Source: Kangiella sp. (lineage in GTDB: Bacteria; Pseudomonadota; Gammaproteobacteria; Enterobacterales; Kangiellaceae). Taken from it: DNA of 64,000 nt. Numbering within the stretch: position 1 is the first letter of the stretch; each line of letters opens with the position of its first letter. The DNA lies in the NCBI GenBank assembly GCA_028284185.1, contig JANQSG010000004.1, positions 1 to 64,000 of the forward strand. Reading direction: 5' to 3'. The position numbers and the translations under genes were made by a program. Below the pieces are notes generated by a model that saw only the letters and a list, made by a program, of their open reading frames with translations, was not told the origin of the DNA and did no database searches. Positions 54,507 through 63,737 of this stretch are shown here, in pieces.

Positions 54507-54971
54507 ATGGAAAATTATCGAATCGATAATTTGGACAAAAAAATATTGGCAGAATTATTGCAAGAAGCAAAAACACCTTATGCACAAATCGCCAAGAAAT
54601 TTGAGGTGAGCTCTGGCACAATTCACGTCCGCATCGAAAAAATGCGCCAAGCAGGTATTATTCAGGGCACTAAAGTTAAGGTTTCACCGAAAGCTTTAGG
54701 GTTCGATGTTTGTTGTTTTGTGGGTATCTATTTAAAATCGGCTAAAGATTATCAACCTGTCGCTGAACAATTATCCAAGATTCCAGAAGTGTTGGAGGCT
54801 TTTTATACTACCGGTCAATATAGCTTGCTGGTCAAACTGATTGCTCCTGATATGCAGCGATTTCAAGATGTTTTGATCAATAAGCTGCAGTCCATTGAAC
54901 AAGTACGCTCTACAGAAACCATGATCTCCCTGCAAAATCCGATATACAGAGATATTGAAGATTTATTATAG
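54507..54971 (+). CDS. asnC: Lrp/AsnC-family regulator AsnC
   Basis: 154 residues. N-terminal winged helix-turn-helix (LDKKILAELLQEAKTPYAQI, VSSGTIHVRIEKMRQAGII) and a C-terminal RAM/ACT effector domain (FVGIYLKSAKDYQPVAEQL, ETMISLQNPIYRDIEDLL). As E. coli AsnC it likely activates asnA when asparagine is low. TAGGAGATAATC ribosome-binding site. It ends 14 bases from convergent thrC, leaving no room for a terminator. Confidence 0.94.
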   Translation: MENYRIDNLDKKILAELLQEAKTPYAQIAKKFEVSSGTIHVRIEKMRQAGIIQGTKVKVSPKALGFDVCCFVGIYLKSAKDYQPVAEQLSKIPEVLEAFYTTGQYSLLVKLIAPDMQRFQDVLINKLQSIEQVRSTETMISLQNPIYRDIEDLL

Positions 54972-54985
54972 AATGGATGCTGCTT

Positions 54986-56254
54986 TTAAATGGATAGTAG
55001 ATAGTTTTTAAAAATTTCAAAATTATTTTCCATAGTCATCGATAAATTCTCTTTATGCATCGCAGTTTCCATAACGCTTGGTAGAGGTATCTTTTTACCG
55101 ATTTTGCTTCTAATAACATCTCTGAATTTAGCCGGGTGGGCCGTTGATAAACATATACCATATTGATTGTTAGTTTGTGCCTGCTTTAAAGCGGAATAGG
55201 CTACTGCGGTATGGGGATCTGATAAATAACCCAGTTTTAAGAGTTCACGCATACTACCAATGGTTTCTTTTTCATTGATGGCAATTGCTTGAATTTCTTG
55301 AGCAAGCTGAGAGCGATTGATTGAAAACAGGTATTCAATTCTAGGGAAATTATTAGGAATAGCTACGTCCATGGCATTAGATAAGGTTGCGATAGTTGCT
55401 TTGGGATTCCAGTTTCCCGATTGCAAGTAACGAGGGATAGTGTCATTTGAGTTGGTTGCTGCAATAAAGCTACCAATTGGTGCACCAATTTGTTTGGCGA
55501 TTAAACCGGCAGTAAGATTGCCAAAATTACCGCTTGGAACTGAGATAAGATCGATAGGACACTTTGCCATGTTGGGCAAAAAGGAGTAATAACAAACCTG
55601 TGCCAAGAGTCGCGCTATGTTAATTGAATTGGCAGAGCTTAAATTGTGCTTTTTCTTAATGTCATTATCTGAAAAAGCTTCTTTCACCATAGTTTGACAG
55701 GCATCAAAATCAGCTTTTATGGCAATAGTTTTTATGTTTTTTCCTAAAGAGCAAAAAAGCTGCTCTTGCTCTTTAGAGATTTTGTTATGCGGGTATAAAA
55801 TTACAACATCTATATTATCAATATCATAGAAAGCATGAGCTACTGCAGCGCCAGTATCACCCGAAGTAGCGGCTACAATGGTAACTTTTTGTTGCTGGTT
55901 AAAGTGGCTGAGACATTGAGCCAGAAAACGAGCTCCAAAATCTTTAAAAGCAAAAGTAGGCCCATGAAAGAGCTCTAATACAGAGGTATTCTGATCTATT
56001 TCCTCCAGTTTCAGTGGAAAATTAAAAGCTTTTTTTATCATAAGCTTCAGATCATTTTCCAATATTTCATTGCCAATCATGGCAGATAAAATCTGATAAC
56101 TTAGCTCATGGAAATCAACTTGATAAAAAACTTCTTTTGCTAACTTTGGAAGTTTATTGGGGAAAAATAGTCCTTTTTCCTTACCAAGAGGTTTAAGGAC
56201 AGCTTGCTTGAATGAAACTTTTTGTTGTGGTTCTCTAATATTAATAAGTTGCAT
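54986..56254 (-). CDS. thrC: Threonine synthase
   Basis: 422 residues from the ATG at 56254, chosen because AAGGAAC precedes it and the product begins MQLINIREPQQKVSFKQAVL like E. coli ThrC; the frame extends 51 bases upstream. PLP-lysine motif HGPTFAFKDFGARF, phosphate loop SVPSGNFGNLTAGL. Last enzyme of threonine synthesis. It starts 22 bases after the thrB stop. Confidence 0.95.
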   Translation of the reverse strand: MQLINIREPQQKVSFKQAVLKPLGKEKGLFFPNKLPKLAKEVFYQVDFHELSYQILSAMIGNEILENDLKLMIKKAFNFPLKLEEIDQNTSVLELFHGPTFAFKDFGARFLAQCLSHFNQQQKVTIVAATSGDTGAAVAHAFYDIDNIDVVILYPHNKISKEQEQLFCSLGKNIKTIAIKADFDACQTMVKEAFSDNDIKKKHNLSSANSINIARLLAQVCYYSFLPNMAKCPIDLISVPSGNFGNLTAGLIAKQIGAPIGSFIAATNSNDTIPRYLQSGNWNPKATIATLSNAMDVAIPNNFPRIEYLFSINRSQLAQEIQAIAINEKETIGSMRELLKLGYLSDPHTAVAYSALKQAQTNNQYGICLSTAHPAKFRDVIRSKIGKKIPLPSVMETAMHKENLSMTMENNFEIFKNYLLSI

Positions 56255-56276
56255 AGTTTGTTCCTTATGATTCTTG

Positions 56277-57224
56277 CTAACTTTGTTCAAGAAGCCGGGA
56301 ACCAACAGTATCCAGCTTACAAATGTGACAGAAAGCTTTTTCAGTATGTCGGTAGTTAGTTAATAAATACTGCTGTGTGATTTCTGCTGTTTTCATAGAA
56401 TCGGTAATAGCAAAAACCGTTGAACCTGAACCGGAAATTCCAAAATGTAGCACGCCATTTTCATAACAGAAGTTCTTATGTTGATCAAAATCGGGTAATA
56501 ACTGCTTCCGGTAGGGTTCCGCTATAACGTCTTTAAGGTACTGAGTTGCAACTTTTGGATTGTCTGAATATAGGGCGCGAGTGAAATTTGCTAATAAACC
56601 AGAAAATTGGATAGCATCAGAGCGTTTAATATTGGAAGGGAGCATTTCTCTGGCTGCTTTAGTGGATACCATCACTCCAGGGTTTGCTACTACAATATAG
56701 TAGTCATCCGGGAAAGGGAGTGAGTGACAGATGGTTTCATCATTACTCATTAATTGTAGGCCACCTAAAAAGCAGGGCGCTATATTATCGTAATGAACCG
56801 AACCACTAATTTTGCCTTCCAATTTTCCCATCAAGCGCAAAAGTTCTTGTTTGGATAGTGGTTTGCCATACCAAAGATTTAAGCCATGAAGTGCAGCAAC
56901 TACTGAGCTGGCACTGGAACCTAAGCCGCTTCCGATCGGCAGGTTTTTATAAAGAGTTAAGCTAAGATTCTGTTGGTAAACCAGTTTTTTTTCCAGTTCT
57001 TTATTAAAGAGTTGTAGGCAATCATAAACAATATTGTCGGTTAAATTGGGTGGTAATTGATCTGAGAAGGGCCCTGAACAAATAAACTCACCAATACCAT
57101 GACACTTAATTTCAATCACATCGCCTAACAATTTTTGAGTAATAGGACTGATCGCCGCACCAAGCAAATCGAAACCGACGGAAAAATTACCTATTGAGGC
57201 AGGGGCATAAACTTTTAACGCCAT
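56277..57224 (-). CDS. thrB: Homoserine kinase
   Basis: 315 residues. GHMP kinase with KVYAPASIGNFSVGFDLLGAA and the ATP loop NLPIGSGLGSSASSVVAALH; FGISGSGSTVFAI near the C-terminus. Its ATG overlaps the thrA stop (TAATG), so translation is coupled. It phosphorylates homoserine for ThrC. Confidence 0.95.
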   Translation of the reverse strand: MALKVYAPASIGNFSVGFDLLGAAISPITQKLLGDVIEIKCHGIGEFICSGPFSDQLPPNLTDNIVYDCLQLFNKELEKKLVYQQNLSLTLYKNLPIGSGLGSSASSVVAALHGLNLWYGKPLSKQELLRLMGKLEGKISGSVHYDNIAPCFLGGLQLMSNDETICHSLPFPDDYYIVVANPGVMVSTKAAREMLPSNIKRSDAIQFSGLLANFTRALYSDNPKVATQYLKDVIAEPYRKQLLPDFDQHKNFCYENGVLHFGISGSGSTVFAITDSMKTAEITQQYLLTNYRHTEKAFCHICKLDTVGSRLLEQS

Positions 57225-59668
57225 TAGAGCGACTCCTTTTCTCGATGTGGAAGGCTATGCAGTATGTCAGAAAATAGTCCTGCTGCAGTGACTTGGGCAC
57301 CTGCACCATAACCTCGTAAAACCAGTGGTATTGGAGAGTAATATTGACTGTAAATAGCGATAGCATTTTCTCCTCCTTTGACTGAATACAGAGGATCACT
57401 TTTTTTAACCTGTTTTAATCCTACAGATAACTTATTATCCCTTAGTTCTGCCACGTATCGAATGGTCGCCTGATTGTGTCGGGCTTCATCAAATTGATTG
57501 GTATAATGTTCATCTAATTGCTTTAGACGGTGCAAAAATTCTTGAATCGATCCGGTTGAGTCAAAAGAATCCGGCAGTAAGCTGCAGAGTGAAATATCGG
57601 AAATTTCAGCCTTGATGTTTGCCTCGCGAGCAATAATTAATAATTTTCGAGCAACGTCCATGCCATTAAGATCGTCTCTGGGATCTGGCTCGGTAAGCCC
57701 TTTTGCTTGAGCTTCCTTCACTACTTCTGAAAATAACTTGCCCGATTCTACTTCACCTAAAATATAAGAAAGGGTTCCCGACAAAATTCCTGAAAACTGG
57801 TTCAGTTGATCACCTGCATCCAAAAGGTGATTGAGGGTTTTTACGACTGGCAGGCCTGCTCCTACATTGGTTTCGTAAAGATATTTGCGAAATGATGTTT
57901 GAACTATTTTTTGTAACTTTTGGTAATAGTCAAGGCTTTCACTATTGGCTTTTTTATTAGCGGTAACAAGATTAAAGCCTAATTCTAAAAAATGTTTGTA
58001 TTGGTCTGAAATAATTTTGGAGCAACTACAATCAACAATAGTAGGATTAATCAGAACATTATCTTTTTGTAGTTTTTTCAATTGTTTTACGTCAAAAGAC
58101 GTATTTGATTGTTGTAACTGCGATGACCAATCATTAGCATTGAGTCCACTCTTTGAAAAAATGTAGCTTTTTGAATTAGCAATCATTTTTATGCGAAGTT
58201 CGATATTTTTGGAAAGCAGTTTTTGCTGTTGTTGAAAGCACTGCCGAATTAATTCTGTACCTACGTTACCACAGCCTAAAATCATTAAATCCAGGCGTTG
58301 TTTACGATTGAAAAATTCCTGATGAGTTAAAATGCAAGCTTTTTTTGCGGCCACTTGTTTAATAACAATTGAAATGGATGTTTCTGATGAACCTTGAGCT
58401 ATTGCCTCTATATTGATAGAACCAAGTGATATGGCGTGCATAAATTGCGCTGCTATTCCCTGTTTATGATGCAAGCCATTGCCAATAATTGAAACAATTG
58501 CACGTTTTTGCTTTACCTCTATAGGATTAAGATCCTGAGCCAATAATTCATAATAAAACTCTTTTTCCAGAGTTTTTTTTGTAGCAAGACTATCTTTAGA
58601 ATCTACACAAAAGCTAATACTGTATTCAGAAGAAGATTGAGTAATCAGATTTATTGAGATGTTATGACTAGCAATTGCTGAAAAAATTCTGGCTGCTGCA
58701 CCTTTCGTACCTTTCAGGCAGGCTCCACTAACATTAAAAAGGGATATGTTTTCGTTAAATGAAACACCTTTAACAGCGTTTTCATCCAATGATAGCTTGG
58801 TAATTAAACTCCCTCTGCTATTAGGATTATTTGAGTTTTTAATCCAGCAAGGAATTTGCGCATTTTGCAAAGGGCTAATGGTTTTGGGATGAAGCACTTT
58901 GGCTCCATGATAAGCAAGTTCCATTGCCTCTTGATAATCCAGTTGTGATATGACTTGGGCATTGGAGACAATACCAGGATCGGCATTATAGATACCATCC
59001 ACATTGGTCCAGATTTCACAGCTTTCAGCATTCATTAAAGCTGCATAAATAGCTGCGCTTAGATCGGAACCATTTCTACCAAGTAAACAATTTTCGCCGT
59101 TTTGATCGACGGCAATAAAGCCTTGAGTAATATTAATATCCAGCAGTTCTACGCTATTTAATTGTTGTAATGATTGCTCAAAATCAACAACCGGCTCGTT
59201 AGCATCACAGTTTGATACGATAATCTGGTTGGAATAGAGCAAACCACATTGCTTGGAATTATTGGTTAACTCTAACTGCTGATGAATATAAGTCTGCAAG
59301 AGACGAGAACTCATTAACTCGCCTTGCATCAATACTTTGATCAAAGCTTCTTCGGGTTTGAATTTAATGGATTCCAGTCCAGTAATTAGCTTTTCAACCT
59401 GATGGTAATGATCATTAAAATCGGGATTGAGCTGTTCTGTCAGGTTTAACTGATTAGCGATTGATAAATGCGAATCAATAATTTCCGATAATAGTTGTTT
59501 GGCTTCTTGTATAGGTAACTGCAACAAGCTCTCAAGTTGATTGGTAGTGTCACCTGAAGCTGAAACTACAACGGTTACAGCCTGATCATTGGACAAAATG
59601 ATCTCTGCACAGCGAATAAAACCATCAGCATCTTTTAGTGATGAACCACCAAACTTTAATACTTTCAT
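57224..59668 (-). CDS. thrA: Bifunctional aspartokinase I / homoserine dehydrogenase I
   Basis: 814 residues (E. coli 820). The aspartokinase half has KFGGSSLKDADGFIRCAEII, LLGRNGSDLSAAIYAALM and VDGIYNADPGIV. Two ACT domains in the middle (about 310-460) bind threonine. The dehydrogenase half has LMILGCGNVGTELIRQCF, VTANKK and GILSGTLSYILGEVESG, RDDLNGMDVARKLLIIAREA. It controls entry into threonine synthesis. First structural gene after the attenuator. Confidence 0.96.
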   Translation of the reverse strand: MKVLKFGGSSLKDADGFIRCAEIILSNDQAVTVVVSASGDTTNQLESLLQLPIQEAKQLLSEIIDSHLSIANQLNLTEQLNPDFNDHYHQVEKLITGLESIKFKPEEALIKVLMQGELMSSRLLQTYIHQQLELTNNSKQCGLLYSNQIIVSNCDANEPVVDFEQSLQQLNSVELLDINITQGFIAVDQNGENCLLGRNGSDLSAAIYAALMNAESCEIWTNVDGIYNADPGIVSNAQVISQLDYQEAMELAYHGAKVLHPKTISPLQNAQIPCWIKNSNNPNSRGSLITKLSLDENAVKGVSFNENISLFNVSGACLKGTKGAAARIFSAIASHNISINLITQSSSEYSISFCVDSKDSLATKKTLEKEFYYELLAQDLNPIEVKQKRAIVSIIGNGLHHKQGIAAQFMHAISLGSINIEAIAQGSSETSISIVIKQVAAKKACILTHQEFFNRKQRLDLMILGCGNVGTELIRQCFQQQQKLLSKNIELRIKMIANSKSYIFSKSGLNANDWSSQLQQSNTSFDVKQLKKLQKDNVLINPTIVDCSCSKIISDQYKHFLELGFNLVTANKKANSESLDYYQKLQKIVQTSFRKYLYETNVGAGLPVVKTLNHLLDAGDQLNQFSGILSGTLSYILGEVESGKLFSEVVKEAQAKGLTEPDPRDDLNGMDVARKLLIIAREANIKAEISDISLCSLLPDSFDSTGSIQEFLHRLKQLDEHYTNQFDEARHNQATIRYVAELRDNKLSVGLKQVKKSDPLYSVKGGENAIAIYSQYYSPIPLVLRGYGAGAQVTAAGLFSDILHSLPHREKESL

Positions 59669-59710
59669 TATTGGACCTTTAATTTTTAAAAGGACTCATA
59701 AAATCTCAGG

Positions 59711-59745
59711 CAAAAAAAAGCCCAGGATTTTCAGGTCCTGGGCTT
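59711..59745 (-). terminator. Threonine attenuator terminator
   Basis: On the minus strand a perfect 10-bp stem AAGCCCAGGA / TCCTGGGCTT (8-nt loop CCTGAAAA) runs into nine T residues. It lies between the leader peptide and thrA, as in amino-acid-controlled transcription attenuation. Confidence 0.92.
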
Positions 59746-59768
59746 AGTTTATTTTATTTACACAATAA

Positions 59769-59834
59769 CTAGCCGCTGACCTCCAAATGGAAAGTCGTTG
59801 TGGTGGTAGTGGTTAGCGTGTAAAAAGTTTTCAT
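59769..59834 (-). CDS. thrL: thr operon leader peptide ThrL
   Basis: 21 codons starting MKTFYTL, then seven consecutive threonine codons (using ACC, ACT, ACA and ACG), ending FHLEVSG; nine Thr in all. It precedes the attenuator hairpin and thrA. Ribosome stalling on the Thr run would favour read-through when charged tRNA-Thr is low. Unlike E. coli ThrL it has no Ile codons. No clear Shine-Dalgarno precedes the ATG, and a -10-like TATATA lies only about 10 bases upstream, so the transcript may be nearly leaderless. Confidence 0.93.
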   Translation of the reverse strand: MKTFYTLTTTTTTTFHLEVSG

Positions 59835-59876
59835 GTGCCGATGCTATATAATTTTTTTTTCGGATGCAATTCTTTT

Positions 59877-60824
59877 TTATATTTTTATGGAATAAGGGGT
59901 TAGTTGAGTTTGGTAATAATCCGATTTTTCCTGCAAAATTGCTAAGGCGTGTTGATGGCTGACATTAAATAACCGAATGTTTGCGTTAGGTTTAATTTGC
60001 CCGAGCAAAGGTAAATCGGCGGAAATTACCTGAGCTATCCTAGGATAGCCACCGATAGTTTGTCCCTCATTCATAATGATAATGGGAAAGCCATCTTGGG
60101 GCAGCTGAATGGTACCAACGGTAATTGGACTGCTCGTCATATCTTTTGGACTGCGTAGAAATAATTGATTTTCAGACAGCCTTAACCCCATTCTATTAGA
60201 ATTTGGACTGACTTTGAAGTAATCCGTAAATAAGGTCTGTTGCGAAGCCTTAGTCAATTGTGGGTATTCTAGTCCAGGAGTAACTCTGAGGACTCTATTG
60301 CTAGAATAATTAATTAAAAGATTTTGCGGAATCTGTTTATACGTAAACTTTTTGTTACTGACTATTAGCTCTAATTGATCGCCACTAGTAAAACTATAGC
60401 CTTTATTGTTACCAAGTTTGCTGGTGGTATCTGTTGAATGGGAGTTTAAAAATGCTTTGGTATCGATGGTTCCAGCAAAAGCGATATAGGCTCTTGCTCC
60501 TGAGTTAAGCCTGCCAAATTTAAGATAATCCCCCTTTTTTAAAAAAAGGGTTTGATGGCTTTCTACTAATTCATTATTAATGAATATTTCAAAGTTGGCG
60601 CCAGTGATGCCCAGCGTGGTGTTTTGACAAAATTCTATTTCAGGACCAGTGAGATAAACTTCAAGACAAGGGATATTAGCTGGATTGTCAACCAGCCAAT
60701 TGGCAAGTTGCAGGCTAATTGGATCGATGGCTCCTGCTTGACTAATACCGTAGCTGCGGTAACCGTATCTTCCCAGATCTTGCAAACTGGTTTGTAAGCC
60801 AGCCTGGATAAATTTAATACTCAT
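59877..60824 (-). CDS. pxpC: 5-oxoprolinase subunit PxpC (KipA-like)
   Basis: 315 residues from the ATG at 60824 (MSIKFIQAGLQTSLQDLGRYG), the family start; the frame runs 87 bases further inside pxpB. Biotin-dependent-carboxylase-like cyclophilin fold with YRSYGISQAGAIDPISLQLA, EVYLTGPEIEF and NRMGLRLSENQL. With PxpA and PxpB it hydrolyses 5-oxoproline to glutamate using ATP. Overlaps pxpB by 11 bases. Confidence 0.92.
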   Translation of the reverse strand: MSIKFIQAGLQTSLQDLGRYGYRSYGISQAGAIDPISLQLANWLVDNPANIPCLEVYLTGPEIEFCQNTTLGITGANFEIFINNELVESHQTLFLKKGDYLKFGRLNSGARAYIAFAGTIDTKAFLNSHSTDTTSKLGNNKGYSFTSGDQLELIVSNKKFTYKQIPQNLLINYSSNRVLRVTPGLEYPQLTKASQQTLFTDYFKVSPNSNRMGLRLSENQLFLRSPKDMTSSPITVGTIQLPQDGFPIIIMNEGQTIGGYPRIAQVISADLPLLGQIKPNANIRLFNVSHQHALAILQEKSDYYQTQLTPYSIKI

Positions 60825-61500
60825 AGCCACAGTATTCCTGATAGCTAATGGCATAAAATTTGATCTTATCCATTGGGTTGGCCAATGTTGGCGGTGATCT
60901 TTCAGAATCAAAAAACTTCAATGGAGTCCTTCCAATGATATGCCAACCGCCAGGGCTTTCGATGGGGTAAATTCCAGCTTGGTTACCACCGATAGCCACT
61001 GAACCTGCGGGGATTTTGTAATCAGGGGTCGATTTTCTTGGCTGTGCCAAAAGTGGATCTAGTCCTGATAAATATAAAAAGCCAGGTAAAAAGCCGAGCA
61101 TTTCAATTCGATATGTTGGTTTGGTATGTAGCTCAATAAAGCGAGCAATAGAGATATTTTTTTTGCTACAAAAAGTATCCAAGTCAGTTGCAACTTCAGG
61201 ATCATAGCAAATCGGAACACGGATAAGCGATATTTGAGTTGAGGTCGCTAAACGGAACAACTCAATATGTTTATTAATTTGATTGATGGTCTTTTGTGGT
61301 TGCCAGCCTAAAGGATAAAATAGCAATAAAATTGAGTTATAGGCACTAACCGCCTCAATGAAGTGTTCAAGAGTATTTTCAGAAAAACTTTTTGTCAATT
61401 GAGCAATATAGCTAGAAAGTTCACTGTTGCTGCTATCTTTAAAGCTAATCAGCAATGAGCTATCGCTATTGATATCGATTTGGTAATCGAACTTAGTCAT
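60814..61500 (-). CDS. pxpB: 5-oxoprolinase subunit PxpB (KipI-like)
   Basis: 228 residues of the KipI/AHS1 fold: RVPICYDPEVATDLDTFCSK, PTYRIEMLGFLPGFLYLSGL, PAGSVAIGGNQAGIYPIESPGGWHIIGRTPL. In B. subtilis KipI also inhibits a sporulation kinase, but the conserved bacterial role is in 5-oxoprolinase. Its start shares a base with the pxpA stop. Confidence 0.93.
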   Translation of the reverse strand: MTKFDYQIDINSDSSLLISFKDSSNSELSSYIAQLTKSFSENTLEHFIEAVSAYNSILLLFYPLGWQPQKTINQINKHIELFRLATSTQISLIRVPICYDPEVATDLDTFCSKKNISIARFIELHTKPTYRIEMLGFLPGFLYLSGLDPLLAQPRKSTPDYKIPAGSVAIGGNQAGIYPIESPGGWHIIGRTPLKFFDSERSPPTLANPMDKIKFYAISYQEYCGYEY

Positions 61501-62258
61501 TATTGAATTTGAATATCTTTTTTATCAAATGCTTGATGTAGTTGCCGGGCAACTGGTAAGGCATTTTCATGATCACCGTGCAAACAAATTGAATCTACCT
61601 TTAGCTCCAAATATTCTCCTTCTAAAGTTTGAATGGTTTTTCTGGTTGCTAATCGAGTAGCCTGCTCCAGGCATCGTTTTAATTCAGTATGCACCGCTAG
61701 AGGATGTTTACGACTGACCAGCTGGCCACTTGCATGGTAATAGCGATCCATAAAACCTTCGTTAATAAATGGAATTCCTACTTGATTGGCTGCATCAGTC
61801 ATTAAAGAATGAGCTAAGCCCATAAGTGCTATATCTTTAAAAACTTTGCTAACTTCTTCAGAAATTAAAACTGCTAGTTTTATATCCTTTGCTGCTAGAT
61901 TATAAAGGGCTCCATGTGGTTTGATATGATGAATTTTTGCTTGTTGTTTTTTGCAAATAGAATGAAAAGTGTTTAGTTGTGATCTGAGTGCGCCTCTTAA
62001 ATCTTTTTCTGAAATATCCATTTCTTTACGACCAAAGTTTTTTTTATCCGGGAAGCTGGGATGAGCACCAATTTTAAGTTTGTGCTTAAGGGCATTATTA
62101 ATAGAGGTTTCGATGCTTTGAGTATTGCCTGCATGACCACCACAGGCAATATTACAGGATGAAATATAGGTCATAAGCAAAGCATCTTTTTCCCATTGAT
62201 CTGGCTCAATGCTTTCACCAAGATCGCAATTAATATCGATACTAAACTTGGATGTCAC
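61500..62258 (-). CDS. pxpA: 5-oxoprolinase subunit PxpA (LamB/YcsF family)
   Basis: 252 residues. IDINCDLGESIEPDQWEKDALL, SCNIACGGHAGNTQSI, GAHPSFPDKKNFGRKEM, IKPHGALYN and ICLHGDHENAL are the YcsF hallmarks, with the Asp/His residues of the polysaccharide-deacetylase-like barrel. Part of the pxpABC 5-oxoprolinase. One-base coupling with the Nramp-family gene upstream and pxpB downstream. Confidence 0.95.
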   Translation of the reverse strand: MTSKFSIDINCDLGESIEPDQWEKDALLMTYISSCNIACGGHAGNTQSIETSINNALKHKLKIGAHPSFPDKKNFGRKEMDISEKDLRGALRSQLNTFHSICKKQQAKIHHIKPHGALYNLAAKDIKLAVLISEEVSKVFKDIALMGLAHSLMTDAANQVGIPFINEGFMDRYYHASGQLVSRKHPLAVHTELKRCLEQATRLATRKTIQTLEGEYLELKVDSICLHGDHENALPVARQLHQAFDKKDIQIQ

Positions 62259-63481
62259 TATAAAACTCCAAAGGCAGACATAAGACTACGAGCACTTAGC
62301 ATCAAGGTTACTGCAATAACAACTAATCCTAAAACATTTTGTATGAAGGAGTTTTTATACTTGCCTAAAAATTTTTGGTTCATGGTCCATAGCAAGAAAA
62401 TTGCAATAATGGGTAGTAATATGCCATTGGCAACTTGAGCAAACCAAATGATTTTTACCGGTTTCATGCCAGAACTGGCCACGATTACACCTGCAAATAA
62501 AATTAAAATCCAGATCCCTTTAAAACTTGCAGACTTCATATCCGTATTTAAATTAAGTAATCCAGACAAGGCATAAGCGGTAGCCAAAGGTGCCGTTATT
62601 GCTGAGGAAATACCCGCGGCAAACAGTCCGGTGGCCATTAAATATTTAGCTGATCCTCCAAACAAAGGTTCAATACTTAAGGCTAAATCCTGAGCACTGT
62701 TAATCTCTAGCTGTTTACCAAAAAATGCGGTTGCAGCAGTTGATACAATAGCAATGGAAATTAATCCTCCTAACGGAATAGAAAAATAAATGTCTTTTCT
62801 TGCTTCTGGTAATTTTTCTGCAGAAGCCCAGTGTTTTTTTGCGCTGGCAGAATGTAAAAATAAATTATAGGGAACTACGGTGGTGCCAATTAATGCGATA
62901 ACTGTTAAAGTTGCACCATTCGGAAGTGATGGAACAAACAATCCCTTAAAAAGACTGGAAAAATCTGGTGGCACCATAATAAAGCTTGCTAGAAAAGCTA
63001 TACTCATCAGCAATACCAGAGCAATAATGAACTTTTCAATAAGCTTATAGTTACCGGTCCATAATAGGAAAAAAGCAATTAGCCCAATACTTAATGCAAA
63101 AGGGTCAAAGCCTAGACTTTGAACATAATTGTTTGTGAAAAAGGATTGTATGCCTAAACTGGCGCCGGCAATATTGCCTCCTTCGTAGGCAGCATTACCA
63201 ATTAAAATAGCACTGATAACTAATAAGCTAGCGAGTCCCTTTAGTATAGGGCTTGAAAATTGTTCACGAATAGACTGGCCTAATTCTTTGCGCCCAACAA
63301 CGCCTAAACGAGCTGTCATTTCTTGCAGAATCATGGTTGCGATGATGGAGAATAACAATGCCCAGAGTAGGGCAAAGCCAAAGTTTGCCCCAGCTTTGGT
63401 GGCAGCGGTTACGGTGCCAGGGCCAATAAAAGCCGCGGTAACTAAGGTAGCAGGACCAAGAGGTAATTTTGATTTTGCCAT
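62258..63481 (-). CDS. Nramp-family transporter lacking canonical metal ligands (YcsG-like)
   Basis: 407 residues from the ATG at 63481 (MAKSKLPLGPATLV); a TTG 12 bases upstream is rejected. About 11 membrane helices with the Nramp fold. The TM1 metal motif DPGN is replaced by GPGT (AFIGPGTVTAATKAG) and the TM6 motif MPH by VPY (GTTVVPYNLFLHSA), so transition-metal binding is unlikely. The gene heads a tightly coupled operon with pxpABC, as B. subtilis ycsG does. A role in 5-oxoproline or related import is inference. Confidence 0.85.
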   Translation of the reverse strand: MAKSKLPLGPATLVTAAFIGPGTVTAATKAGANFGFALLWALLFSIIATMILQEMTARLGVVGRKELGQSIREQFSSPILKGLASLLVISAILIGNAAYEGGNIAGASLGIQSFFTNNYVQSLGFDPFALSIGLIAFFLLWTGNYKLIEKFIIALVLLMSIAFLASFIMVPPDFSSLFKGLFVPSLPNGATLTVIALIGTTVVPYNLFLHSASAKKHWASAEKLPEARKDIYFSIPLGGLISIAIVSTAATAFFGKQLEINSAQDLALSIEPLFGGSAKYLMATGLFAAGISSAITAPLATAYALSGLLNLNTDMKSASFKGIWILILFAGVIVASSGMKPVKIIWFAQVANGILLPIIAIFLLWTMNQKFLGKYKNSFIQNVLGLVVIAVTLMLSARSLMSAFGVL

Positions 63482-63737
63482 CGCTAAAAGCAATAAAAGG
63501 TTTGTGAACCAAGATTAAAGAGTCTAGCTGCAAAGCGCAAGTAATTGAAAACAGGGAGATTAGGCCATTAAAAATGCTTGATCGAATAGCCGCAAACCCT
63601 TAAAATACGCGCCCTTAGTCGTACTCACTGTGAAAAACGGCTAAGTTTTAGACAATTAGGTTTACTCCTTGCTGTTACTAATTATTGATATAAATCAATG
63701 GGTTATTGATGGCTGGATACCGAAAGGAGATATTTAA

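Noticed and set aside
58804..59031. 75-codon frame inside thrA
   Set aside because: Out-of-frame shadow of the well-conserved aspartokinase domain.
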